In this document: piece after piece, positions 36,801 through 44,342 of the stretch
Layout of the letters: the number at the start of each line of letters is the position of its first letter
Position numbering within the stretch: position 1 is the first letter of the stretch
DNA from: Mycteria americana
Taxonomy: Eukaryota; Chordata; Aves; Ciconiiformes; Ciconiidae
Assembly (NCBI RefSeq): GCF_035582795.1
Contig: NC_134372.1
Location: 37,734,316-37,798,315 of the forward strand
DNA length: 64,000 bases
Direction of reading: 5' to 3'
Program-made: the position numbers and the translations under genes
Notes under the pieces: model-generated
What the model was told of the DNA's origin: nothing
Databases searched by the model: none
What the model saw: only the letters and a program-made list of their open reading frames with translations

Positions 36801-39652
36801 AAGCGTTTGTGTTTTGGAAATTGGTCTATCAACCTCTTGGTTAGCAGCCAAAGCTCAAGCTGGAACACAGTGCAAAGCCAGTGCAAGTGACTGACACCAA
36901 TATGCTACAGCGATAGGCATGACAAAAACCAAGTGAGAACGAGAGAAGGATCTGAGAGTTGTTCCTCAGGACCTGAGTGAAATGAGTTGGTGATCCAGCA
37001 GGCTTCACAGGGGGAAGTATCCGTGTCACTGAAACTGTCAGCACTAATTAGAATCCCTGCAGGCATCCTCAGGGATTTAACAGACACCAAGGAATAAACT
37101 GCCTCTCACTCCTATGGGCTGCCCCTCAGTCAGAAAACAGAAGAGACGAGGGAAAGGAGCAGCATGGGAAGCTTTTCATCTCTCCCGCCTGCGCTGCTCT
37201 GTGGCTAACAGAAGTTACTCTGTGCAGTTGCACTGCTGAGAAGATCATAGTTTTCACAAGCACTAGAAGTCATGTAATACAAAACCCTTCCTAAACCTTT
37301 CCAAGATGAAATCAAGCAACCAACTCTTTTCTGCTGATACAATTTTCTCCAGAATACTCACATTCTAGACAATCTTCAGAATACTGTTACAATCACAAGT
37401 AACAGGGAAATAACAAGAGACATGGTGAACGTACACAGATATCCACCATCCGGTGAATCAAAGATATGCTTAAACTAAGCTGTATTTTCATAGGTGAAAA
37501 ATACTAACCAAGAGGACAATTCAGAATTTAAAAAGAATTTGAAAAAGTAAAAGATGTAATCAGCCAGAGATAAATGAAACGAGCTATTCTATTTAACTTC
37601 AGTAAGACCCCGTGAATACTGATGACGATTTAAATCACAAACGTGCCATTTTAATGGTGCACATTGGACTCCCCAGATTTTTTAAAAAAGAGCAGCCTCA
37701 TAAACACAAAGGCACCAATCTTGCAAAAACTCACATCATGCTTGTGAGTCAAACATGCTTAACTTTAATAACGACTCAAAACTCAAGGACTTCAGCTGCG
37801 TGCTTCAAGTTAAGCATTTACAGGATCAGACCTATGGGAAGCATTTTAAGAGAAAACACTCACGTGCAAGAAGCACGGTATACCTAACGCGCTTTGTCTC
37901 AACGTGCATATAACATAAGTAACGCTCTTTGGTGACACTATGCGTTTTCCATGCTGCTCATTAATGACTAAGAATTTGAACAGGTGAAGTTGTTAAATTC
38001 TGATAACCACCTTACTGCTCCAAGCATTTTTACATAGCTGCACACTCCATGTTCACTAAAGTACGTAATGCTTCTTGTCACCTACAATGTTTTAATAATT
38101 TACAGATTTAAAAGATCAAAACTACATTCCACAACATAACGGCACGTGACGCCTGATGCTAAACCATCGCTACGTGCCCGTTGTCACTTGGGAACTTTTT
38201 ACCCTCAGAAAGCCAAACCACCCTCCACCGTCCTGGTGGGACGAGACCGCTACTCTGGGTAAGACGCAACCGTTTTTGCGGCTGCAACCGCGGGGGCGAG
38301 CGCAGCAGCCCGCGTCCGCGGGCAGCCCCTGCCCTCACGCCCGCGGGCAGCCCCTGCCCCCACGCTCCCGGGCAGCCCCTGCCCTCGCGCCCCCGGGCAG
38401 CCCCTGCCCTCGCGCCCCCGGGCAGCCCCTGCCCTCACGCCCGCGGGCAGCCCCTGCCCCCACACTCCCGGGCAGCTCCTGCCCTCACGCCCGCGGGCAG
38501 CCCCTGCCCCCACGCTCCCGGGCAGCCCCTGCCCTCGCGCCCCCGGGCAGCCCCTGCCCCCACGCTCCCGGGCAGCCCCTGCCCTCGCGCCCGCGGGCAG
38601 CCCCTGCCCTCGCGCCCGCACCTACCTCGGCGCTCCTGGACGCGGACGACGAGCTCCCAGGCGGCCGCCGCCTCCCTGTCCAGGGCCGCGGCCAGCGTCA
38701 CCTCGCCGCTCTCCCGCTCCACGCGCACCGGCGACGCCTCGACGGGCGGCGACACCAGCTCGAACCAGGCGGAGGCGAAGGGCGCCGGGGCCAGCGTGGC
38801 CAGGCGGCCGCCCGGGCGGGCGTCCTCGGGCAGGGAGAGCGCCAGGGGCGCGGCGGGCGGCAGCAGCGCCCGGCGGCGGCGGCGGGCGGCGGCGCGGGGC
38901 GGCGGCAGGCGCTTGGCCTGCGGCAGCACCTCCAGCTCCAGGGGCTCGCTGAGCAGCGCCGGCCGCCCGCGGTCCCGCGCGTAGAGGCGCAGCGGGATGG
39001 GCGCGCGCAGGTGGAGCAGGGAGCGCACCAGCACCACGCGCCCGCTGCGCGGCACCACGAAGAAGTGCGCGCTGCGCGGGAGGGCGAAGTAGCGCAGCTC
39101 CGCGTTGGCGCCCGCGTCCGCGTCCTCGGCGCGCGCCTGCCACACCTGGGACTTGAGCGCCAGCGTCTCCTCCACGCGGAGCTGCGTGACGCCGGGGCGC
39201 GGCCCCCCCACGAAGCGCGGCGCGTTGTCGTTGTCGTCCAGCACGCGGACGGTGAGGGCGGCCAGCTCGGCGGCCGCGGCGCCGCGGGGCGGGCAGCGCT
39301 TGCAGCACAAGCCCAGGCGGAAGGAGTAGAGCGCCCGCGCCTCGCGGTCCAGCGGGCGGCTGGTGCGCAGCCAGACGCGGGCGGTGCGGGCGTGCAGCGA
39401 CACCCGGAAGTGCGAGTGGCCCTCGCCCAGCAGCTGCAGGCGCCAGCGGCGCCCCTGCACCTTGGCGCACCAGGGCTCGGGTCCCAGCCGCGTCAGGGGG
39501 ATGCTCAGCCCGCGCACACGCGTGCCCGCCGGGCGGTTCTCCGCGACGTGGCCGCCGAACGAGGGTCTCCTCCGCGGGGCGGCGCGGGCGGCGGCCAGGG
39601 CCCAGCAGAGCAGCAGGCAGCCGGCGACGCGCCGGGCTCCGCGGGGGCCCAT
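717..39652 (-). CDS. Giant cadherin, probably type III (Drosophila N-cadherin-like / Hz-cadherin), N-terminal 1131 residues, 3' end off window
   Basis: Large cell-surface adhesion protein. Seen: 14 exons on the minus strand (38626-39652, 21488-21685, 20384-20609, 17694-17898, 15973-16084, 14410-14659, 11353-11495, 7994-8166, 6807-6975, 4760-4930, 3645-3817, 1808-1975, 946-1195, 717-844), all with GT-AG introns and matching phases, totalling 3393 nt with no stop. A signal peptide (about residues 1-24) is followed by roughly ten and a half EC repeats. Calcium-type linker motifs fall near residues 139-145, 357-361, 559-565, 661-667, 768-775, 877-883 and 1089-1094. No transmembrane segment is reached, so the EGF/LamG and cytoplasmic parts would lie left of position 1. 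Family: repeats 8-11, with NNNKPVF, the LDYETT block and DVNDNVPFF, recall Drosophila N-cadherin. Fat or Dachsous cadherins are the alternatives; long EC arrays occur there too. A cadherin is certain; the type III assignment is inference from remembered family sequence. Confidence 0.85.
946..1195 (-). CDS. Cadherin exon 13: EC10 body
   Basis: Residues 1006-1088. Contains [16 protein letters not shown], a hydrophilic insertion ([17 protein letters not shown]), then [18 protein letters not shown] and FTTVYINVT. This block is the one most reminiscent of Drosophila N-cadherin. The acceptor is GTGCAG|AC and the donor ACAG|GTGTGT. Confidence 0.86.
1808..1975 (-). CDS. Cadherin exon 12: EC9 second half, start of EC10
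   Basis: Residues 950-1005. Contains [12 protein letters not shown]. The EC9 end is SAKNQPPQW (978-986) without the DxNDN acidic residues, followed by [16 protein letters not shown]. The acceptor is TTCAG|AG and the donor TTG|GTAAGA. A 15-base C run lies about 57 bases upstream of the acceptor. Confidence 0.84.
2032..2046. repeat. C15 homopolymer run
   Basis: Fifteen consecutive C on the plus strand (a G run on the cadherin sense strand), about 57 bases upstream of the exon 12 acceptor. Such tracts are unstable and error-prone in assemblies. Confidence 0.9.
2406..3005 (-). mobile_element. Solo LTR of a neoavian endogenous retrovirus (ERVL-like)
   Basis: About 600 bases bounded by TG...CA. 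On the minus strand it begins with the GGTTTCGTCTGGGATAGAG block and ends in GGTTAAACCACA. In order it carries a TATATAAA box (2725-2732), an ATTAAA polyadenylation signal (2536-2541) and a terminal pyrimidine-rich/GC-rich end. The pattern matches a common neoavian LTR family I recognise from memory. Flanking pentamers are CAGTA and CAATA, a possible diverged target duplication. It lies in cadherin intron 11 in the same orientation as the gene. No internal retroviral genes are present. Confidence 0.75.
3645..3817 (-). CDS. Cadherin exon 11: EC9 first half
   Basis: Residues 892-949. Reads [16 protein letters not shown], then [16 protein letters not shown] and [14 protein letters not shown]. 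The acceptor is ATTAG|AT and the donor CAG|GTATGG. Confidence 0.84.
4760..4930 (-). CDS. Cadherin exon 10: EC8 second half
   Basis: Residues 835-891. Contains [18 protein letters not shown] and ends [16 protein letters not shown], a full calcium linker. The acceptor is TTTCAG|GA; the donor GAAT|GTAATT is weaker than the others. The upstream intron (4931-6806) holds a CR1 copy in the opposite orientation. Confidence 0.84.
5160..6297 (+). mobile_element. CR1 LINE copy, 5'-truncated and internally deleted
   Basis: An open frame from about 5170 to 6081 encodes the fingers and palm of a non-LTR reverse transcriptase. Visible are NVTPIYKKG and NYRPVSLT, motif [14 protein letters not shown], motif B QGSVLGP and the catalytic FADD (5812-5823). 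The frame then stops at 6082-6084, because the sequence jumps to the CR1 tail (WNRLP-type segment in another frame, then the 3' UTR ending in an ATTCTGTG unit near 6296); the thumb/C-terminal part is missing. It is a dead copy and lies antisense in cadherin intron 9. CR1 is the main bird LINE, which supports the avian origin. Confidence 0.92.
6807..6975 (-). CDS. Cadherin exon 9: EC8 first half
   Basis: Residues 779-834. Contains [11 protein letters not shown] and [17 protein letters not shown], a canonical EC A and B strand with calcium loop. Two CAG acceptors are possible six bases apart; I chose the upstream one, because it keeps the usual four residues between the linker PxF and the next Tyr (VFQKCQYY). 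The donor is ACAG|GTAGAG. Confidence 0.83.
7994..8166 (-). CDS. Cadherin exon 8: EC7 second half
   Basis: Residues 721-778. Contains [18 protein letters not shown] and ends in [14 protein letters not shown], a linker variant with NNN in place of NDN. The acceptor is TTTACAG|GG and the donor AAG|GTAAAT. Confidence 0.84.
10465..10960 (+). repeat. Unidentified interspersed repeat, copy A
   Basis: A GC-richer block of about 490 bases in cadherin intron 7, clearly homologous to the reverse complement of 33535-33950. Shared segments include GGGTTTGGCTGCCCATG, AGAAGCCTTTCTGTGGCCTC and CTTGCTGTCACCCTTGACTC. The copies differ by substitutions and small indels, including a longer stretch around 10630-10680 in this copy. 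I do not recognise the family; an LTR or a LINE 5' region are possibilities. Open frames across it are incidental. Confidence 0.75.
11353..11495 (-). CDS. Cadherin exon 7: EC7 first half
   Basis: Residues 673-720. Joining to exon 6 restores an Ile codon and gives [18 protein letters not shown], then [15 protein letters not shown], an EC repeat with the acidic DPDGDG loop. The acceptor is AACAG|CTAC and the donor AAAG|GTAATA. Confidence 0.84.
14410..14659 (-). CDS. Cadherin exon 6: EC6 body, start of EC7
   Basis: Residues 590-672. Contains [17 protein letters not shown], then [20 protein letters not shown], and the linker NVNDEAPEF (661-669). The acceptor is AATAG|TGACAG and the donor ACAAT|GTAAAT. 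Confidence 0.86.
15973..16084 (-). CDS. Cadherin exon 5: EC5/EC6 linker
   Basis: Residues 553-589. Reads [15 protein letters not shown] followed by [10 protein letters not shown], the end of EC5 and first strand of EC6. One linker residue is cysteine (DVNDCAP) where Asn or His is usual. The splice sites are ATTAAG|GT and CAAG|GTTAGT. Too short (112 nt) to stand out as an ORF; found by phase matching between exons 4 and 6. Confidence 0.82.
17514..17565. repeat. Two-copy 26-bp tandem repeat
   Basis: Two consecutive 26-base units (17514-17539 and 17540-17565) differing at one base, in cadherin intron 4 about 130 bases past the exon 4 donor. Confidence 0.85.
17694..17898 (-). CDS. Cadherin exon 4: EC5 body
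   Basis: Residues 484-552. Contains [14 protein letters not shown] and [16 protein letters not shown], the typical EC pattern. The chosen acceptor is ATGCAG|CTTT; the alternative TTACAG a few bases downstream breaks the frame. Its polypyrimidine tract is made of a (GTTTT)n repeat and a T run. The donor is GAG|GTAGGT. Confidence 0.85.
17907..17943 (-). repeat. A13 + (AAAAC)n microsatellite at the exon 4 acceptor
   Basis: A run of 13 A followed by about five AAAAC units on the plus strand. On the cadherin strand this is (GTTTT)n-T13 directly before AAATGCAG, so it serves as the polypyrimidine tract of intron 3. Confidence 0.9.
20384..20609 (-). CDS. Cadherin exon 3: EC4 body, start of EC5
   Basis: Residues 409-483. 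Contains the cadherin strand pattern [12 protein letters not shown] and [13 protein letters not shown]4 ends with GFRPPQF (460-466), lacking the acidic DxNDN linker. EC5 starts with [11 protein letters not shown]. The splice sites are TTTTTAG|GT and AAATC|GTAAGT. Confidence 0.85.
21488..21685 (-). CDS. Cadherin exon 2: end of EC3, start of EC4
   Basis: Residues 343-408. The acceptor is ATTAG|GA and the donor GAAG|GTAAAT. The join to exon 1 (phase 1) gives [14 protein letters not shown], a sensible last strand of EC3, followed by [10 protein letters not shown] (356-365). EC4 then shows the usual VDADEG motif (392-397). It sits after the 16.9-kb first intron. Confidence 0.85.
33535..33950 (-). 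repeat. Unidentified interspersed repeat, copy B
   Basis: Second copy of the repeat at 10465-10960, in the opposite orientation, in cadherin intron 1. The two copies are 22.6 kb apart and form a long imperfect inverted pair within one transcription unit. Confidence 0.75.
35310..35366. repeat. Direct repeat, copy 1 of 2
   Basis: About 56 bases repeated at 36136-36192; the first 45 bases are identical, followed by one substitution and a one-base shift near the end. The copies are 826 bases apart, in cadherin intron 1. Confidence 0.9.
36136..36192. repeat. Direct repeat, copy 2 of 2
   Basis: Copy of 35310-35366 in the same orientation. The flanking sequences are unrelated, so only this short block is duplicated. 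Confidence 0.9.
38320..38619. repeat. GC-rich 25-bp minisatellite, 12 units
   Basis: Twelve head-to-tail 25-base units, each starting GGGCAGCCCCTGCC, with exact 25-base spacing (starts at 38320, 38345 ... 38595). Variable positions define a few unit types (TCACGCCCGC, CCACGCTCCC, TCGCGCCCCC, TCGCGCCCGC endings) arranged partly in alternation. The array begins six bases inside cadherin intron 1, next to the donor. As 25 is not a multiple of three, every frame reads through it as Gly/Pro/Arg/Ala-rich sequence, which creates spurious long ORFs on both strands. Confidence 0.95.
38626..39652 (-). CDS. Cadherin exon 1: signal peptide, EC1, EC2, start of EC3
   Basis: Encodes residues 1-342 plus one base of codon 343. 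The ATG at 39652 has G at -3 and G at +4 and is followed by a hydrophobic leader ([12 protein letters not shown]), so I chose it over an in-frame upstream ATG at 39922 that would place about 90 low-complexity residues before the leader. EC1 ends in [10 protein letters not shown] (residues 138-147). EC2 contains an [14 protein letters not shown] block (175-188) but ends without a DxNDN linker. EC3 begins near residue 270. Cysteines occur at 62 and in a CCKRC cluster (116-120). An arginine run is at 257-261. The donor is GAG|GTAGGT. The exon is extremely GC-rich and rich in Arg, Ala, Pro and Leu, unlike the other exons. Confidence 0.88.
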
Positions 39653-42600
39653 GACGGCTGCGAGCGGCGGCGGCTGCCGGGCGGGCTGCGCGGTGCCGCC
39701 CGCCGCTCCCCGCAGAGGCGCGGCGAGCGGGCGGGCGGGGAGGCGCCGGGGCCGCGCCCGCGGGGACTGCCGCCCTCCGCGCCCGCGGGGCAGGGCCGGG
39801 GCCGGGAGGCAGCGCCGCCGCGCCGGGCGCGGCGCTGGGGTGGGGCAGTTGCTGCCTCCAGCCTGCCTTTTGCAGGCAGCGGTGCGCGCGTCCCAGGCTC
39901 GTACGGAATAAACCGCCCCCACTGGGTTAACTACCCGCTAGCCCAAGTTATCCTCTTAGGTAATAACCTCACTGCTTGCTCTATCTCCTCAAGCCCCCCG
40001 CCTTCCCGGGAGCCAAGTTCTTCGTCCACCTACCCCGGGCATCAGTGCACAGGTGACGTCCTGCAGTCTGTCCCATGTGTCCAACAGGCTCTGCCGAAAA
40101 TATGTTCTTGTTGGTTTCTAGATCGCTACATACCCTAAAATACCAGTTTTGCCCTCCGCTTGTACTTGAGCAATGTCACTGGCCTAAAGTTACATCTTTA
40201 GTCACAATTAATCAGCTCCCTAATACCTCCAGATTGGTAAAGGTAAAACAAATTTTTTAGAAGAAATGTAGCTTAACTAGAGAATGTTTCTGGTAATGAA
40301 CAGAAAGAAATAGAATCCAACATTTATTTAACTGTGTTACAGCTTTGGCATAAGTGAGTAAAACAAAAAAAACAGTAAAACTAAATTTCACCATTAAAGT
40401 TAACTGACTACATAAATCAGGTATGTTGCAGAGAAAGTTACTATATTAAGCAGTTCCTCTTCAAAACAGAATTGTGCTTTCAAGAATAGTCAAACACAAT
40501 ACGAAACAGGCATTAGCTATACTTATGCAGTACATAAATCACTTATTTAATCTTAAGAATTGTTCTGAGGTTAAGAAAAAGCAAAAAAATAAAAGACACT
40601 GTATTAGTCACATTACTCAAATTTTATGAGACTGAATATGATTCCTTTTCTTATAACACAGTGCATTTTCCTTATCCTTCCCACCCAAGACTGTGGAAAA
40701 TTTTATACACACAACATTGTACCTTCCTGATACCATTTTAGAGAAACTGGTTGCCTTTATGGGGAAATGGGAGTCCAGGATCAAGTAGGAAGACTACAGG
40801 AGACTCAGAATGAAAAATCCAAGCGCTTTACTATTACCACAAGAGTGACCTTCGTTTCATCCTACAAGCAATTAAGGAGATACAAATCATCAGCTTCATA
40901 CATTATTATCTCCATTTATGCCTCATAGTGTGTCCTCTCTCAACCAAGCAGCAGGCTATTGTCAGCTGTAGAGTAGCTGTACTCACCTTCCCTTCCTCCC
41001 CTTTCACACCAACAGTCAGTAGCAATTTCAGACTGACAAATTTCTTCAGGGTCCAGGGCAGGATTACTCTTCTATTCACCCACAGAATGGAATAGGCACA
41101 AGAACTTCCAAAAATAAACCACCTAACCCTAACATGCATTGAAGCACAGAAAAGGGGAAAAAAGACTGGGGAAATGCCATCTGCGGTAGAACAGTGCTAC
41201 TGATAAAGCTCTGGTGGCCCATCAGAAAGGTGAAACTGTTTACCTGAAACAAAAGAAATTAATCTAGAGTACTAAATAGGAACTGTTTCTCCTGTGCCTC
41301 AAATGTGCCTGAGATTTCAAGCATTTTCAATTCTACTTTGGCATAAAACCTGTAGTGTAAGAAGCTGCTATATCTGAATTCCAATGGAGGCATGGATGTC
41401 TTGATTAGGATGAAATAATAAATAGGTCAACCTTTCATCCATTTCTCTAACAATTAAATCTTCATTATAATTAGCAATAATAATAATTACTATACCCTCT
41501 TTAAAAAAATTGAAAAGATTACATTTGTATTAATGTAGAAAGTTGAGATAAAGCAAATTCTTAGGAGAAGTTTTCCTCACAGAGTTCAAATGGCCTTGAA
41601 ATCTCTGTATAAAAGCAGACGTCCAATATGGAACGTTATCTCCAGTGCTTTTGTAGTGGCTTTTTTTTTTTTTCTCTCTTAAAAAAAGAAAAATTTTGAG
41701 GTCTATGGATTGTGTACAGAGCAAAGGGCAATACAGATTGGGATGGGAAGAACCCATAACTTGGTCACAAAGTCACCCATATGGCTCCAAAATAAAATAA
41801 CCTTTTCCAACAGTTCCCTAACTAGTAGGATACTATGAAGAATCCACAACTACTATGTGATCAAACCATTTTGTGGGATCATTTTAGTGAGTTCTGTTTT
41901 CTACATCTACTAGGATTTTTCTCTGTAAAAACCTGTGAAAATATACCAGGAACAGAACTACATTTTGAAAGTTCTTTCATTTCTGCATCAAAAATTCAAC
42001 AGACATTTTAACTAATTTAGACACAAATGCGGTTCTAACTGACTTTAAAGATGAGCCTCATCCATGGTTTCAAATGCAGAATTCAACCTACATTATTTCA
42101 ATCAGCATGTGGACAGAAAACTCAGAGACTGCCCAAGGGGTTTTTTAGGAAAATAGAGACTTCATACTGTTGTTTGTTAAAAAATAAAAGGTTGTTGATT
42201 TTTATAGCTCACTGCCCTATGGTAATCGTAGACAAATGCTTGAGACTCTAATCCTATTACTAACTCTGCAAATTAGTGGGAATCTAAATGCGTGCCCTGG
42301 ATACTTGTACAGTCAGAATCTTTCTGCTACAGCCCACCTCCAGAAGTCCTGACCATACGGGCACTGACTTCACAATACAAGTTCTTCAGCTCTTCTACTT
42401 TACAAGTTTATTGAGATAGCAGATCTAGAGAGTATAATAAACTTTACACATCATTTGCTTCCTTTTTCTGACTGTTCAACAGTGCGCTCTGAGGTTACAT
42501 CAGGGTTCTCTGAATGTTCCAGACCGTTCTCCAATTTATAGCAACACCCTCTATTTCCGCTAGCTCTAATTTTGGATTTGACCGTTAAGAAGCACCAGTT

Positions 42601-44092
42601 CTAACACTAAAGAAAGAATTCTTTTCTTGCTCCTGCCTTGAATTACCTGTGTGCATCTCTTAACACAGGAATTAGAAGTTTCCCTCTTTTTTCTCTGTAA
42701 AAGCCAGGACTTACAACTCTACGGGTACACCTACATACCTCAGAACAAGTCTCCTGACTAGGCTCACAGGCTGTACAGATTGCTAGCCTGCAAGCCTGGA
42801 GTGCAAGGTAAGCATGGTTTCCAGAGACCTCACATGACCAAAGACATCTAGTGCTCACGCACAGCATCAAGCAAAACCAACCTGCTGGTTACTGAGGTTC
42901 ACCTCTGTGATCAGGTGACGGCAAGGCCAAGACAAAATCATAATCTCTGTCAAAAATGATTAATTCATGTTTGAAAATTACTGAATTACAGTCTTTGTAA
43001 CGTACTGATTTAGAATATTAACGTAAATTTTTAAAGAAACATCATGCCAAGTATTTGATGCAGAATTTGCATTTTATTTGGAGTTCCTTTAAAATATGAA
43101 CAGGAAACATTCTGAGGAAAATCTTGCCTTAACCTTATGGAACTGCACTGTAAATACTGAGGCAGGAGAGAAGAATGATGCTAATCATTCTTCCTGTTTT
43201 ACATATACCTTGTAGCTGAAGGGCAGGATGGCTTAGGGAAAAGTGGCACAATTTACTTTGCTTTTGATCAAAAGGCAAATATGCCTGAAGCAGTGACTGC
43301 TCTTGACTGCCGCATACTCAATAGCCGGCTTTCAAGGGGGAGAAAGAGGCTGGAAGTCCCCTAGGATCTTTTACTATAAATAACTGTAAATATGTATCAA
43401 TAACAGAATTAATATACCCCTCTGGAGCAAGCTGATATATATATGTCATCTGGTACACCTGACAGACATTACTCTCAAGCACTAGTTTAAACTTTCAGGA
43501 AGAGTTCTGCCCTGCTGCGTATCTAGACAAAGGAAGCTCTTTCTACACTATTCACATCCCAGTCATGATTCTGCAAGTGTCTGGGCACACAGCTCTGCAG
43601 GATCTAGCCCAAAGTGACAAGATAGTCCCTGCGCTATTTTAGATGGTTTGTACATTGTCACTTTTTATAACAACATTTGTAGCTCCATTTGCTTAAATGC
43701 AAGTGTAAGTGATAATCCTTTCCTGTATAATTTTGCAAACTAAACCTAAATTATTCAGAAGTACAGCTGCTGTTGTCTAATCCTTGCTAGCTGTTTATGC
43801 AGCTTTCTCACTATACTTCACAATTTTTTCTTGGAATCTAGCAGTCGAATGAGTGCAAGAAACACCTTCTGTCATGCTAAGAGCAGAATCCTTCCTCCAA
43901 AACTGAAAAACTGATTACATTTTCAATATCTTCCAGTATTTTATAACAACTACTTTCCAGTTTATTTCAACCAGACCCTTTCTGCTGTTAAGCATAGTGT
44001 GCTATATACAAGTCCAAGAAGGTTAGAATAAATGTTTTAGTTACAATAATCTACATAAATGGACATTCTTCTTATGCAGTCAGAAACACCTC

Positions 44093-44124
44093 CTTATAAT
44101 CAAATTAACTTATAATCAAATTAA
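44093..44124. repeat. Two-copy 16-bp tandem repeat
   Basis: CTTATAATCAAATTAA occurs twice in a row in intergenic DNA. Confidence 0.85.
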
Positions 44125-44257
44125 ATGAGCTCCACATACATATAAAAAAGTGAAATCTGAAGTGTGTTGAAATCAGACAATACAGTAACAATAAATTCTC
44201 ACTGAATAACACTCTAATGGTATATTCTGTTTTTCCTGGCTGGTGCCTTACTACTTA

Positions 44258-44342
44258 CTAAATTAATTATTAAATATTAAATAATTTTATAAGTATTTGA
44301 ATAATAATTATTATTAAATAATTATTAAAACATTAATAATAT
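44258..44342. repeat. AT-rich low-complexity block with inverted AAT/ATT motifs
   Basis: Repeated TAATTATTAAATA-like and AATAATTATTATT-like words give many possible small hairpins. No gene is associated with it. Confidence 0.7.

Larger units (their letters stand above)
21686..38625 (-). other. Cadherin intron 1 (16.9 kb)
   Basis: AT-rich intronic DNA between the exon 1 donor (38625-38620) and the exon 2 acceptor. It holds the minisatellite at its 5' end, repeat copy B (33535-33950), a 56-bp direct duplication (35310/36136), several poly-A runs (for example 27839-27853, 28680-28700, 32082-32097) and no exon I can support. The open frames in it are short and lack family resemblance or splice context. 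Confidence 0.7.
38270..39900. promoter_or_regulatory. CpG island over cadherin exon 1 and 5' region
   Basis: A sharp island of GC- and CpG-rich DNA in an AT-rich surround, covering the minisatellite, exon 1 and about 250 bases upstream of the ATG. The transcription start is probably between 39653 and 39900 on the minus strand. I saw no clear TATA box, which is usual for CpG-island promoters. Confidence 0.75.

Noticed and set aside
36560-37190. Slightly GC-richer block that looked like an exon or UTR
   Set aside because: No frame on either strand shows splice context, domain or family resemblance.
38320-38619. CRISPR-like array of regularly spaced repeats
   Set aside because: The units abut with no unique spacers; this is a tandem minisatellite in a vertebrate genome.
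39650-39922. N-terminal extension of the cadherin from the upstream ATG at 39922
   Set aside because: The extra ~90 residues are low-complexity and would bury the signal peptide; the ATG at 39652 is followed at once by a good leader and has a strong start context.
38156-40138. 660-codon plus-strand open frame (and a 267-codon one) over the CpG island
   Set aside because: It is antisense to cadherin exon 1 and the minisatellite. High GC suppresses stop codons, and the translation is low-complexity Pro/Ala/Arg/Gly without domains.
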